From: Cyclospora cayetanensis
Lineage: Eukaryota > Apicomplexa > Conoidasida > Eucoccidiorida > Eimeriidae
Direction: 5' to 3'
Length of the DNA: 64,000 nt
Assembly (NCBI RefSeq): GCF_002999335.1
Contig: NW_020312613.1
Coordinates: 155,217-219,216 of the forward strand
This document shows, piece by piece, positions 23,190 through 35,600 of the stretch. Position numbers and translations under genes: made by a program. The notes beneath the pieces are model-generated. The model saw only the letters and a list, made by a program, of their open reading frames with translations. It was not told where the DNA came from and made no database searches. Every line of letters starts with the position of its first letter. Positions within the stretch are counted from its first letter, which is position 1.

Positions 23190-24210
23190 AGGTGGCTACA
23201 CACCATCCAGTGGCGCCGATGAGACACGCAGTAGGAGCCTGATTAGTACTGGAGCCACAAACGCAGAGAGGGAAAACGAGAGAGGCGGAAGAATAAGAAA
23301 AAGAAGAAACAGTACATACGGAGACGAAAAGAATCTGGGAATATCGTAGCCCGAGGAGGGTCATAATGAATGGCCAGGACGTCGTGAAGCAGGATCCGTT
23401 GCAAAACGGAGGAAAGTTAAAGTCCGAGTAGCCAAGGCACCTCAATCGGCAAACACGAAATTGTTGTGTGGTAGCATATTGCTACTTAGTCAATGAAGGT
23501 GCAACAAACAAATGCTCTGGGCACTCCGGAGGCAGCAGAAAGTTCCTTTCACTTCTTGCAGAAGCCAACATGGCATTCTCCTTTTTTAGTCTTTCCTAAT
23601 ACGCACTGCAACGTTTTACGTTGATGAGAGTTTAGGATTTTAAGACTGGAGATTTAGACTTCATTGGATGACTGTACAAGTGCACTACTGCATGCAGTGG
23701 TGTGCCCGTTTTAGTTACGAGGGACAAGAATTTCCCTTTCATGTGCACCTAGGACTTAACATTCAGGTTTTGGGACCGAAACCCTGTAAGGCTGAAAAGA
23801 TTTTTTCGCTGCACGACGTTTGCTCGGTTTTCTTACGCGCTTTCTTTCAAAAGGCCGTACACCTTATTGCAGTGCCCACAACATGTATATGAAACACTAT
23901 ATTCTATTCGGGAGGAAGCAGCGAGAAGCCATTTCTCTGCTATTGCTGCTCCGCCGAAAGGGGTGAGGACTGCCATTCTTCGCTGGTTTCTGGTGTTTTC
24001 CAGTTCACCGGAGGTAGCACTTGCCGTCACCTTACCCCTCCTTTCTCCCTCGTTTGAATACTGTCCTCTTTCCACGCGAAATTCCTCTCCTTTGTGCGAT
24101 CTGGTTTGGCCTGACTCGCCGCGTTGGGTCATCATTTGCTGTACATATTAACAAGAATAAGTGGATCTCTTATTTGTACAGACCCACGGCCCTTAGCTCG
24201 CATATTAGGT
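23190..24210. other. intergenic, convergent gene ends
   Basis: About 1 kb between the stop of the SLC44 gene (plus) and the stop of the secreted-protein gene (minus). Short ORFs only; presumably holds both polyadenylation regions. Nothing else recognised. Confidence 0.6.
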
Positions 24211-24213
24211 CCT

Positions 24214-27200
24214 TTACAGCACCCCAACAAAATCCATTTGAGGAACTTTCTGGTTGATGTTTTTGCAGCCTTCCTCGAGCATCAGTCGCATTCTGTCGGA
24301 GTGCCTGTCATAGATCGCAAAACTGTATCTCTGAAGTTTATCGTCACATGCAGCTTCAATATATTTAGAAAAGGCTTTGTAGCATATTCCCTCATTCCCG
24401 CTGAAACACGGAAAGACAGGAAGAACGTTGTCAGGCAGAGCCAGCTCTGTAGCACAGCCACACAGCGACAATCGCACATTCGAAAGCATATGATTTACAG
24501 ACACATCAAGACTAACTGACCAGAGAAGACACGGGATCGCCGATCCCTTCCCAATAATTCAGCATGCCACAAAAGAAAAAACACGAAGGGTAAAGGTCGA
24601 AAGTGTGCAATTAAGTGGACGAAGGGCTATGCAAAAGAAATCAAACAGTGGGATTGAAGGTGGGTAAACTGTGTGCCTGCTGGAGCCATTCCCGAGGAAA
24701 AGTACGATTTTTGGTGATTGATACTAAAAGTAGTTGATTGTGGGTGGTCATGGAAAGTAAGAGAATAAAGAGAAATACGGAGAGCCGGTTGGTGTGTTTC
24801 CATGAGCACTAGACTAAAAGAAAGGCAACAGACCACCACAAGCGATGAAAAACCGTTTCTTCACTCTATGCCGCATAGAAAACAGAAGACAGGGCAACAG
24901 CAAATACATGGGCCAGAAATTGCTGTAAATGGTGGCACGAAAAGCCCCGAAAAGAGTTTTCAATTGCCTCCAAAGGACAAATGGACACGATGTTTCCTTT
25001 GGGGAATACGACGGAGGTAGAGAGAAAAGCGGAATACGAAAAGACATAGACACCATTTGCCAGTGCACGGTATCTGAGAGGGAGTGATAATGGTGTAGGG
25101 AGTGAAATAACACTTTTGATAGCTTCAGTAAGCTGTCAAGCGTCCCCATTGAAGGTGGGATTTAAGGCGGAGAGTGAAGTGCAGGGTAGATTTCCCATAT
25201 TCAAGCAGTCGCTGCATTGTGTATTCACGAGCCCCCTGATCGGCTTCAATGCGCCCTCTTAATGTGCATGCAAAACACACGAATGTACAGTTTCGCACAC
25301 AGAGCGCTTTGGCTCTACCCAGCTGTCCGCAAAGTGCAAATGAGAAAGGACCCGACCGCAACAATCGTCCACTTCCTTTCGACGTATTTTTCCACATGAG
25401 GGGGAACACATCAAAGTAGTTTGACATAGCTAAACCACGTGCGAAGGAGTTAGTGACGAGAAGTAAATACAATACACGAACTGCTCGTGCCGCGCCTCAC
25501 CTCTTCCTACATTGACGGGAACATCTCTGATGTAGTTCCTCCCGTCTTTTAACATGCAGACGCCTCCATCTTGACCCCCCATAAAGTACCGAAAGAAAAA
25601 ATCAGGTTTATCGGCCCAGTACGTGTTTTCCCCGGATTTGTTTGTTTTAGGGGGACGCCCTAGCTGCACATACAACGCACTTCATACGAATCGCGTGACA
25701 TGCGATCTTACTGACTCAAAAGGTGTCGTAGCCTAATTGATCTGGCTTCTCAGCCTCTTCATGCAAGGTGGATATCTCATCGTGCACGTGCGCTATATAT
25801 ACGTTTGAGTAAAGCGTTAGAGTGAGAAGAGAAAGACACCCGAGGACAGAATTCGTCGCAAAGGAGCTAAGGGTAGCCGGATTCGTTTGCACTCTTGGCT
25901 TTGTTTGGTGGGCTGTTGTTCATTCTGGAATATACTTTTCTGTTCCTATACATCCTTCCCGTTCAGCTTCTGTAGACTACATGGGAGAATGATTTAGGTG
26001 CTCTTTATTAATCAAACGTTCTGAAATTTAGCCGGCTGTGTGTTTCTTGCCGAATCCACTGATGTTTTTCCATTGTCTTGTGGCCTTTAAGGTTTGCGTC
26101 GTGCTTGGAATGTGTGTGTTCTTACGTTGTTCATGCATGCAGATTCGCCATCCTCCCAATTGAAGTAAACCCCGTCGAAGAGCCCAGGATATTTCTTCAT
26201 ATATTTGTCTAGGACTTCGTAATTTGGGTAACCTATAAGCATGGCAGCAACTTTCAGTTTCGATTTTTCCTTCAGTTCTTTTAATTTGGAAAAATACGAC
26301 TCGCCCCAGTCAGACAGTGCAGAAGCATAATGCGCCGCGGAAAGCTGCGTCTCTTGTATGCCAGGATTTCCCCGAGTGTAATCTTTGTGCCTTCCAAAAT
26401 CCGTCATGCGTTGAAGGGGCACGTATACACCCTCCCCTAGCTCCATGGCTCTCTCAAAGCGCATTTCTAATTCGTGTTCATCTCTTACGAAGCAAACCAT
26501 GTACACCCCGTTTTTTTGAGGCCCTTTCTTGGGGTCCCAAGTTTCTGCTGCTTCAGCAGCAGTTGCTCTTCCATCGCTCTCTTCTTCTTCTGCGTCTGCG
26601 TCTCTTTGCTGAAGGCCGTTGCTAAGTAAAGCATTGAACACCTTCTCGTCAAGCACCAGTTTTAGATAGCCTGGATCTGCTCCGCCTTCCCTGGGTCTGA
26701 GGTGTACAGGCAACTCATACGCTGTTCCAACGAATAAATGGCTGATATGCCATTGATTTTCATTGCTTTCGTCGTCATCCGTAGCGCCTTCTACATCCTC
26801 TTCTTCTGATTCACCCTCCGCTTCCATTCCACCTTCAAATTCATCCTCCTCTTCCTCTTCGTCTTCAGATCTACCCTTCCTTTCCTCTCCAGCGTTGCCT
26901 GATTTACCCTCTTCTTCCTCTCTTCCTTCAGTTCCTGATTCACCCTCCTTTTCCTTTTTACCTTCTTTTGCTGATGTGCTCGAATCTTCCCCCTGTGCAT
27001 CGCCACCTTCGTCGTAAGCTTCGGCCTGAGCTGATTCACTTACCTCTTTTTGCCTCTCCCCTTCTCGTGTACCTGTTTCGGTGAGGTCTGTCTCATCGCT
27101 TACCACTGCAACTGTGATATCCTCAGCAGCCATCGGCCGCACATTGATTGTGCCTCCTATTAACTCCTGCGATATTTCACCATCTTCTGCTTCTTTTTGC

Positions 27201-27559
27201 ACCTCTACGTTTGGACCAATTGCTTGAGTTTCTTCTTCCTGAATGGCCGCAAATCTGCCTGCCGCAACCACTGGCACGGTGTACCTGCTATGTGCGGGTT
27301 GCTCCAATTCCAGACTGGATATCTCCGTGATTTCGCTGATGTTCACCTGGTTCTCGTCTTGCTCGTACGCAGAAATAGTGCTAAGTTGCTGGGTATCGGC
27401 GTTGTCTGTTGTTATTATTACAGAATCATTGACTGGGCTGCCCTGTGCTGCTGCTGGAACTGCTGACCATCCACCAGCTGTTAATGTTGCCATTAGGATC
27501 GCAAGCACGACAGTGCCACCATTAACAAACACAAAAGGAGAGACTCTAAGCTGCCCCAT
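24214..27559 (-). CDS. secreted Glu-rich protein, unknown family
   Basis: Three exons, 27559-26126, 25663-25501 and 24515-24214, join in phase to 632 residues. The N-terminus has a hydrophobic stretch (TVVLAILMATLTAGG) followed by a small-residue segment that suits signal peptidase cleavage. Residues about 150-260 are a low-complexity Glu/Lys/Gly-rich acidic region. A folded-looking domain follows, with VYMVCFVRDEHELE, a Tyr/Gly-rich stretch and GYPNYEVLDKYMKKYPGLFD. The last exon is Cys-bearing (LSLCGCATEL, FPCFSGNEGICYKAF, LEEGCK), suggesting disulphides in a secretory compartment or outside the cell. No GPI signal or membrane anchor is obvious. No family is recognised. Intron 2 is almost 1 kb and could hide a further small exon, although the phases already match without one. 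A secreted or organelle-lumen protein is inferred from the leader only. Confidence 0.8.
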
Positions 27560-29439
27560 TTCCTAATTATCTTCCCAAACAAGCGGACATTAACGGTCTG
27601 CGTGAAGCAGTGGAAGAACGCGAACCCGCTAAAGCGTTAAGGGTTTGGGAGACACTCAGTTCCTCTCGTCAGCTGTCTTAAAATTTGTAATAGCATGGCT
27701 GATTTACCACACTTTTGGGCATCTCTGCTCATTTGCCTTGGATTTTTGACTTTGATATTTGGGGGGGCATGGGCTAAATCGGATGAGCCAGACGAGGAAC
27801 AGACTGACAGGTAACCGGTGGTTCAACTATAGAACCCAAGACAGGCCCCACACGAAAAACTAAAACAAAGATTTCAAGATATGCAAGAACCATGGACGCT
27901 GAGCTTTATTTCAGTCCAAAAATAGGGGACTTTACATGTTTTATTGGTGTTCTTCGTATCGCCGAGCAGTGTAGCGGCTTTTAAACTGTGCCTACGCTTT
28001 CACTGCGCTGCTAAAACATGCTGAGCGGCATGGATAATGCTCACATGTGCCGAAAAAACTCACAAAACCTTAAATGGGCACATAAAGAACGCCTTTTAGT
28101 ACATATGTCACAGCGCATATGGGATTACCATGGAAGGGGAAACTTTATACCCGAGGGTTGCTATTGTAAATATACGGAAGCCCCTCTTCCTCGTTTTCCT
28201 TCTATAAAGGAAACGTGCTTTATCCCCTCATTTAGTCAGCAGCAGCACGTCTGCTTCCTCATGGAGTCACTAACAGCATCTCTGTGGCGTGGTACAATTT
28301 TCGGCAACTCTAAACTTTGAAGACTGACTAGAAAATTAGGATCCCAACAGTTTTTATGGTAAAAGCCCGTATAACTGTGGCTCGCACGATGAAGCGAGCT
28401 CTTTTTTAACTCTACAAACTACCATATCACGCAGTGCGCCTGCAAGGATCGTCCCTGCGTGGGTGAGCGGATAACTGTTCTTCCAGAATTCGGGAGAATC
28501 ATCGAGTTGCATTCCTCGTTCGATTTCTTACCTTTAGAAACGGAGGTAAGCTTTACCCTCTCTTTAAAAGGAAGCTTCCACTTTTTTGTTGGCTTCTTTC
28601 ACGTCTTGATAGGGGCAATGTTCCTTTAGCTGATTAGAAAAACCATAGGCAGAGCTTCATGCGACTCCCGTAGTATTATGCTGGTTGGCCGAATGGTCTT
28701 GATTCCAAACACTAGGCCAAACCACATGGGCGGCAAAGCACCAATCTTAGATCCTCGATTTAGATGCTGAGCAAATTCCCGAAATATCCAAATTCCCAGG
28801 CCATCGGAGAGAATCAGTGCATGCTTTGTTGCACGACACAGCATGCCCTTTACTGAGCATTGGCTGCAAGACTGTTTTATGCCAAGAGTTGTAATGTACT
28901 TTAATTTATAGCAATCAAATAGCCACTGACTCTTGCTGACCCTGCCTGCCGCTTTCATTGCTACTGGGCCTTCCGAGTTAATCATGCGAGCGTCCCTCGC
29001 CTGGGAGTGGGTTCTACACTTCTGTGGAGTGACCGTCTTCTGTGCACAGCTGTCTGGCAGCGTATGTGAACAGGAAACACCGTAGTAAGGGGTGCAAACT
29101 TTGAAAATTCGTGGAATGAAATTGTCGGGCTCGCACTTGATTTCGTCCTATTCGTTGTCCACGTCTGTCTCTCCACAGAGCAAGCCTCAACTAAACGATA
29201 AAACCTGCAACATACAAATATGTACCAGACCTCAAGCTTGTTTAAAGCTTTCTGCGTAGACTCACACGCCTTAAAAGAAGGTATACTTTGCTGTGCTCCA
29301 TGAATTCGCAATGGTTCACTAATAGGCGTGTTGCAGGTAAGCTACACCTGAGCACTTTCCACTGGATTAGTTGTATTAACTAAGAATTTCTAGATATCAA
29401 ACTTCGTAGGCTGTGCGTGTATCTAACTTACTGCAGAGT

Positions 29440-29640
29440 CCTGTTCGCTAGATACTACAGAAGGCAATTTTTGTGTCTTTTGTGAGCTTGATGCTATGCT
29501 CAGCTAGGTGTATATGTTCGGGCTCCTTAGACGCTGCAGCTTGGCACATCGTAGCTGTGCCTCTCCCCTTAGATGGGAACCTCCAGGGGGGTTGAGCAAC
29601 GGAAGGGGGCAGTTTTTTTGGGAAGCACTGAATGACTTAC
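29440..29640 (+). repeat. dispersed repeat copy
   Basis: Aligns by eye with 58090-58340 and with the reverse complement of 61690-61920. Shared landmarks are GCAGAGT near the start, a GCAGC...AAGCGC/GGCACATC block, an AGCAACGGA...TTTTTTTG block and ...CTGAATGACT at the end. It is diverged, with no open frame. Confidence 0.5.
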
Positions 29641-30383
29641 AAGCATATTTTGATTGAGTCTGAAATCATATTCCTCCTGGTGGAACCCTCTGATAGAGTG
29701 TCACAAAGCGAAGTTACAATTTATCATGAAGAAAAGATATAGGTTTCCAGCACCCACCTTCCGGTGTTTCTTCATGAGCTCACACGACTTTATAAAGGCA
29801 CGCTCAGCAGTGATTTTCTATACTTTTCATAGCTCAACTATGAAGCACATAAATACATATTTACTTTTCCTTGGAAGGGAGAGTAATGAGGTTACAGGCA
29901 TCTTCCTGTATTTATGTATGTGCTCACCCCCTTTGAAGGTGTAGCTACTTGTGTTCTGTAATTTGCGCTTAGTCACTAGCAAGCACATAGCTGTATTATT
30001 TGCCATGGAATGAAAGTTATCTAATTGCACTTATCACCCCGGGTCCCACATAAGCCTGGAATTTAACCGTGTGGGGTACAGTGTTGGTCATTCTAAAGGA
30101 AGCGCTCTCGCCTTTACATGTCAAAAAAAGGTTTCTTGCGTTCAAGTTTTGGTCTTACCTCTCCGTTCTCTGTAGAAGCATGCATCACTGTTTGCACCTC
30201 AGCACTCGCCTATGTTGCTTCCACTGGCCCCCGCTTATTCAAGATTACGAGCAACGGCAATTGGCTAATATCCTTCAATCAAAGGCTAGATTTGATGCTC
30301 ATGTATTTCTTATGGAGCAGCTAGTGTGTATTTATATACGTTCTGTTTTTTTGTCGTGAATTGCGTAAACGGTTGCGGGCGCA

Positions 30384-30456
30384 GGGCGATTAGCGCAGTC
30401 GGTAGCGCGTGGGTCTCATAATCCCAAGGTCACGAGTTCGATCCTCGTATCGCCCA
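30384..30456 (+). tRNA. tRNA-Met (CAT), elongator type
   Basis: 73 nt fold as a cloverleaf. The acceptor stem GGGCGAT pairs with ATCGCCC, the D stem GCGC with GCGC, the anticodon stem TGGGT with TCCCA around loop CTCATAA (anticodon CAT), and the T stem ACGAG with CTCGT around TTCGATC. The discriminator is A. The GGGCGAT start and TTCGATC loop suit an elongator rather than an initiator tRNA. It sits alone in a gene-poor segment. Confidence 0.95.
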
Positions 30457-31065
30457 TGCGATGTCTTCTTCCGCGGGCAAACATTTATATTTATTGCAAT
30501 ACCTTTACAGGACTATATGCAATTCGTAGCCACGAGGTCGCATTGAGTGCACTTCTCTCTTGGTAGCACTGCGGCTTTACCTGATATCCGGGGAACGGGG
30601 GCCAGCCCACTGTGTCATGCAGGGTTTGGTGGCTTCCTGCCCATATATTACAATTACAATTGCTACAAACACCCCTAATTATTCGAATAGCACAACACTT
30701 GTGGGAGTATAGCGGAAAGAAATATTTGCCGGGGTGTGCCAGGTAACTTCTCGTGGCGATGTCGGATGGCGAAGATGGGCCACATTGGCTATTACAATGA
30801 TTGAGGGGAACATCTGAAGGAGAAACCGATACTTTAGAGGGCGATCGGAGATGGGCTTTGCCCCTCTACCTCTATGCAATAACGACTACAGTGAGTCCTC
30901 TACATACATGTATAGGATACGCGGATTCGCCATTGCTTTTACAACGTAACTGAACAAACAGGTTAAAGCCCCGGATACGCATTTGATGAGGCTAAGCATT
31001 GTTTCTTTTTGTTTCATAACATATTTGGACGAACAGGTTAGAGCCCGAATGCGCGTTTGATGGAG

Positions 31066-32691
31066 TTAGGCGTTCTTTCTTTTTCCAGGCACCTCTTCTC
31101 CCACCCCTTGTAAGCTGCTAGATCCGAAGAACGTGGCTTTAGGGGCACAATACCATTTTCTGCTCGCCAGGAGCGTTTCTTTCAGAGCAACGCCCCTTAT
31201 AAATGGGATGTCCGTGTCGTTAATTTCTTGTTCCATCCGCGGGTTCCAAGCATACATCGTGAAATCCACCTAAAAATACAGAAATGAAACGCTGATAGTG
31301 ATGGGGGCTGTAGTTGGATTTTTCCAATGCAGATACAGCTACACATTTTGTTCGGTTCAAATTCAAAAGGATTTGTTTACATGCAGCACACTTGAATATT
31401 GGCAGAGCAAACGGGCACATAACAGCAGCTACTTTTGGGGGAAGCACGAGCATACCAGCGAAAGAAGAAAGTCCACAGGACTACTCTCCGGGTTATCATC
31501 ATTCAAATGCGCCATTTTGGCTTTCGCGAATTGGGAAATTGCATCGTAGGAGAGCACGTGCTGAGCCACCAGTTTGACCACATCCTGAAATGTCAAAATC
31601 AACGGCAATCTGCACAAAAGCTGGAGGACTCGCAGTGCAATATACGCACGCGCATAAATGAGTAAACGAGCCGCAGCCTGGACTCGTCGCTGTCTCCCAA
31701 AGCTTTGAAAAGCGGATGGCTTTTTAAGATACGTGTGATTTCTGCATCGATTCCTTTATGGGCCCTTGAAATTTCATGGTCCCCCGCAGCGCATGCATCT
31801 GCTCATATGCAGCCTCATTGCGAAGCACCAGTATGCGGAGATTCAATCCAAAGAAAATACATCTTACTCCTTACCAGCATCTGTAGAAGAAGATACGTCT
31901 GTGCTTCCAATGAACTTGTTCTCAGAAAGAAGTGTGCACAAACGAACTCTCTTCTCGAAAGTCGTTCTGTTGCGAGCACATGTTGAGTGCTTATGGGTGG
32001 AAACCAACGTATTCAAGTCGCTCTCTGAAACCAAGTGCCAATATAATTAGATCTTGACGTTAGTGCAACAGCCATCATTATCCCTGTAGGACATCAGAGG
32101 TTTTAACTGCATTCTTCCTCTCACGGCTGGTATACTGTGCTATCCTGTACCCTTTGCCTAATTTTTTTTTGCTACTTAGTTCAATGCATTCGTCTCTTGG
32201 TGCCCTATGTATCTTGCTAACTCTCAATATGCCCATAAATGGCTTTCTCACTCAAGCAGTGGTAAGCTGCCGCCTCGTTTCGCAAGGAAGCATCAAGGCC
32301 TCTTTGCGTTTCCTCTTGTAATTTCAAGTTTTCCAGGCTCTGTGAATATTTCTCACGCAACATCCTGACTTCATCGTGTTTCTTTTGTATCTCCTTTTCG
32401 TGCTGATACACAGGGTGCAAAGCAGGCATGAAAACCTCTTAACGATAACAGGAAACGTGCGGGAAGTCTCAATACCTTTAGGCAGGTTTCTTGCAAAAGA
32501 TTTACAGCAGACGTCTCTGTTTCCAGCTCAAATTCCAAAATTCGGTTCTGGCCTTCAATTTCACTTAGACTACGACAACATTACTCAGCACGAAGTCCCT
32601 GGGTGAGACATAATGACGACATGAACATGTAAACGGCCCACCGTTGCAAGAGAGAGCGATAAAAGTCAAGTTGCATTTCATTTTCTGCCAT
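31066..32691 (-). CDS. seven-exon coiled-coil protein, unknown family
   Basis: Exons 32691-32642, 32569-32476, 32402-32222, 32024-31875, 31798-31650, 31584-31456 and 31269-31066 join with matching phases (2,0,1,1,0,0) to 318 residues. The start ATG has an AAAATGGC context typical of apicomplexans. Residues 1 to about 110 are a charged amphipathic coiled coil (for example RLSEIEGQNRILEFELE and KEIQKKHDEVRMLREK). A short Ser/Thr linker follows, then a helical domain with ILKSHPLFKALGDSDESR, DVVKLVAQHVLSYDAI and AKAKMAHLNDD, and an aromatic-rich C-terminal part (FTMYAWNPRM, SRKWYCAPKATFF). No catalytic motif, signal peptide or membrane segment is seen. I do not recognise a family. A structural role, such as cytoskeleton, axoneme or trafficking adaptor, is only a guess from the coiled coil. 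Confidence 0.8.
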
Positions 32692-32699
32692 TTTACATA

Positions 32700-35600
32700 G
32701 CTTTGCATATCTAATCCAAAAGACATTGTGGTAATCAACGTGGCATTAACGTTATAATTGGGACAGACGTGCAACAAACACCGTTGATGACATGGAACTG
32801 GAACGGAGGTACATGTACAGTTCAACTGGGTGCAGCCCTTCTTAGAAATGAAGGCAATAAAGTTCACCTACACGGCAATTGCAGAGGCGAAAAATATTTG
32901 CATGCGTTAAGTAAAGTCTGCTTCTGATGATGCCCGTTTTTCCGGTATTCCTTATGCATTATAGTAGCAGGTTATACATATAGCACAGTGGCAGTATGTC
33001 TGCCCAATGTGGGTTCTGTCCACCGCTTTATATTGCCAGGCAAGAATAATACATGAACAATACTCTCTATGGTTCATAAGCGGCAAGCGAGTATTCGCCT
33101 GTAAACAACCTGAGGTACCGAATCACCAAGTATGCGACTGTTCGGTGCTAGTCCTTCCTGCATGGGACACACCTCCAAAAAAACTTATTTTGCTAGAACG
33201 AGTAATGCTCATAAATTCTCTTGACTGAAGCGCTTCAGTACAGAAACAGGGCGGAAGAGAGGCAAAGGAGGGGTTACTTATTGCATGACTACGTATCGTC
33301 TATTATGCTAAAGTTCCACGAGGAAGCCTTGAACCAATGAAACAGTTTTCATGCACGCATAAAGCTCCAAGTACCTAATCCCCGTGACAAGAGCGAAACG
33401 ATAAAGGGCGAAAAAGGAGCAGTCTTGCGTTGTCTGATAATGAAAACCATGTTGCGTGTATTGCTTGATTATTGGCTTGGTCTACTGCATCAATCCAGCT
33501 CGGAAAGCTACTATGTATGCTCAGTCATCGAAGCGGAGAGCGCAATAAACATATCCAGCAGTATTGATTAGAGTGGCATCAAGGATTGAGGAATCCAATG
33601 GACAAGTGGGGAAGCAAGAAGAACAGGGCACATAATTCGTAGCCACAAATGTTGAGAGGGGTGTGAACAGTTTGGACACTGTTGACATGTGAGACAGGGT
33701 GACTGCGATTTCAGCAAAAACATCTCAAAGAGATAAGCAGCTTCAGCAAATGCTTGCTTCCTGTGGCTCTTAAATCAACGGCCAGCAGCGCGAAGCATCA
33801 CAGGAAAAGAGTTTTTTTTATATATCTGGAAACTATAAGGTAGAACACTAGCTATGGCAGACTCTAGAACGTTCACAGCGTGGCTAATGAAAGGCATTAC
33901 GCTCCAGGCGGAGTCAAGCCGGGTATGATGAGCTAGAACTTTCTGAATATTAGCTAGAGGTACAAACAATCCGTTGGCGTTTGGCCTAAAGAGGCTAGGT
34001 TCGTGGGAAAACGCCTCATCTACAGCCGATAGACTGTGCGTAAAGGATATCGCGATAAAAGAATGCTTTAAGCCACAGAATAATCCTCTGCGCGTGTTCA
34101 GCAGGCAACATACTCTTAACGGTTATTGCTGCACTGTGCACCCTACACCTTTCCGTCGACATTCCACCAAGGGTAAGTTGAGCCTCGTTTCAAGCCCCGT
34201 ATTACGTGCATTGTACCTTAGCCGTATGTGCATTAATATATTTAATAGCCGAAGGCTGGGCTGGGGCAAAGCCGAAGGCTAGAAACAGTTTAGAAATGTG
34301 GCTGAAAATTCTCTGGTTCATTAACATCTTGCACAAACTCTCTGGGCTACTGAATCTTTGTCACGGAGGGCTGCTTTGCCCTTCGAAATTTGTAAACCTG
34401 GCAGCGTGTCTAAGCACACGGCCTTGAAGTGACAAGAAGGTTTATTGCTGTCAGACGCTACCACAGACAGGTTTCGAGGGCGCCGAGACAAATCAAAAGA
34501 CCAGGCCGAAATTTGATCCCAATGAAGGATATTAACAAGGATCTGATGCGAACATGAGAGGCATTGAGGATACTGCGTACCTATGTCTTGCCGTACGGGA
34601 AACGCTCTTTAGCATTGGTTGCAATATGGGTATTGTAGCCTGGGAAGAACTAGTATCTGTAACACTTGGAGGGGGCCTAGAATATTTCAAAACCGTTGCG
34701 CATTATACCTCAAGGCAAATGGAAAGGTTATTAGGACAGATGATAAGCACAATCAGGTGTGTAACAGCCACATAGGCCTTCGAATACTGGGTAGAATGAT
34801 CTTTTGATGGAGGTGCACAGAACGCATCATAGCCTTCTGTCCAGCTGAGAAAACGCAGGTACACATGCGGTATGATAGCTGCATGAAATCTAGCGGTTGG
34901 CGCGGTTCTTTCGACCTGAATCACGGCAAAAATGATTCATACTTTACTAACAACTAGAGTGCCCATGGTGGCTCTCAGTGAAGTAGTGATCAGATAACCA
35001 ATGGAGGCTTGACATCCCTGCTGTACTGGAACAAAAAATGGCCACAAACAGACGCACATAATTGTGGCCGGATGGGAAGAAGGAATTTATAGGCAGGAAG
35101 CGTCCTAAGCGAGACGAATTAAGCAAAAGTGATATCGTTGTAAGTCCAAGAGACAGAAAGCCACCAGAAATGACGTGCAGGGAGGACCACGCTCGGAAAG
35201 GTCATCTGCTTTTCCAGAAACGCCTAGAACGGCGCACACCTGGCCTTCAAGCATGTTTCGCAATTTAAGAAACCAGAAATGCCCAGCTTATTTTTGAGCC
35301 ACTACGCTTTCGAACAGCCCTAGCTTAATATGCTCGTTTCGAGCTGTACACCGGGCACTTTAGAAGAAAATTCATAGTGTATGATTCCCCGTTATGTATG
35401 ATGCATCGGAGCATGAAGTAACTCAGCGAAAGCCCTTGTGGCCTTTTGCCAGAAACAGAGCCAACTAAGAAGAGCCTTGAACGCGCAACTTCAGCATGCA
35501 AAGTGGAAGGCACTTTGCCCACGAACCATATTATGGCAGAAGGACTTCAGGCCGCTGCATACTGGTGTATTAACAAAGCTTTATACTTTTGTATATGCTG

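Larger units (their letters stand above)
27570..31060. other. gene-poor segment with one tRNA
   Basis: The stretch nearest 27560 is presumably the promoter and leader of the secreted-protein gene. The rest holds only short scattered ORFs, the tRNA-Met at 30384 and a copy of the dispersed repeat near 29440-29640. Confidence 0.6.
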
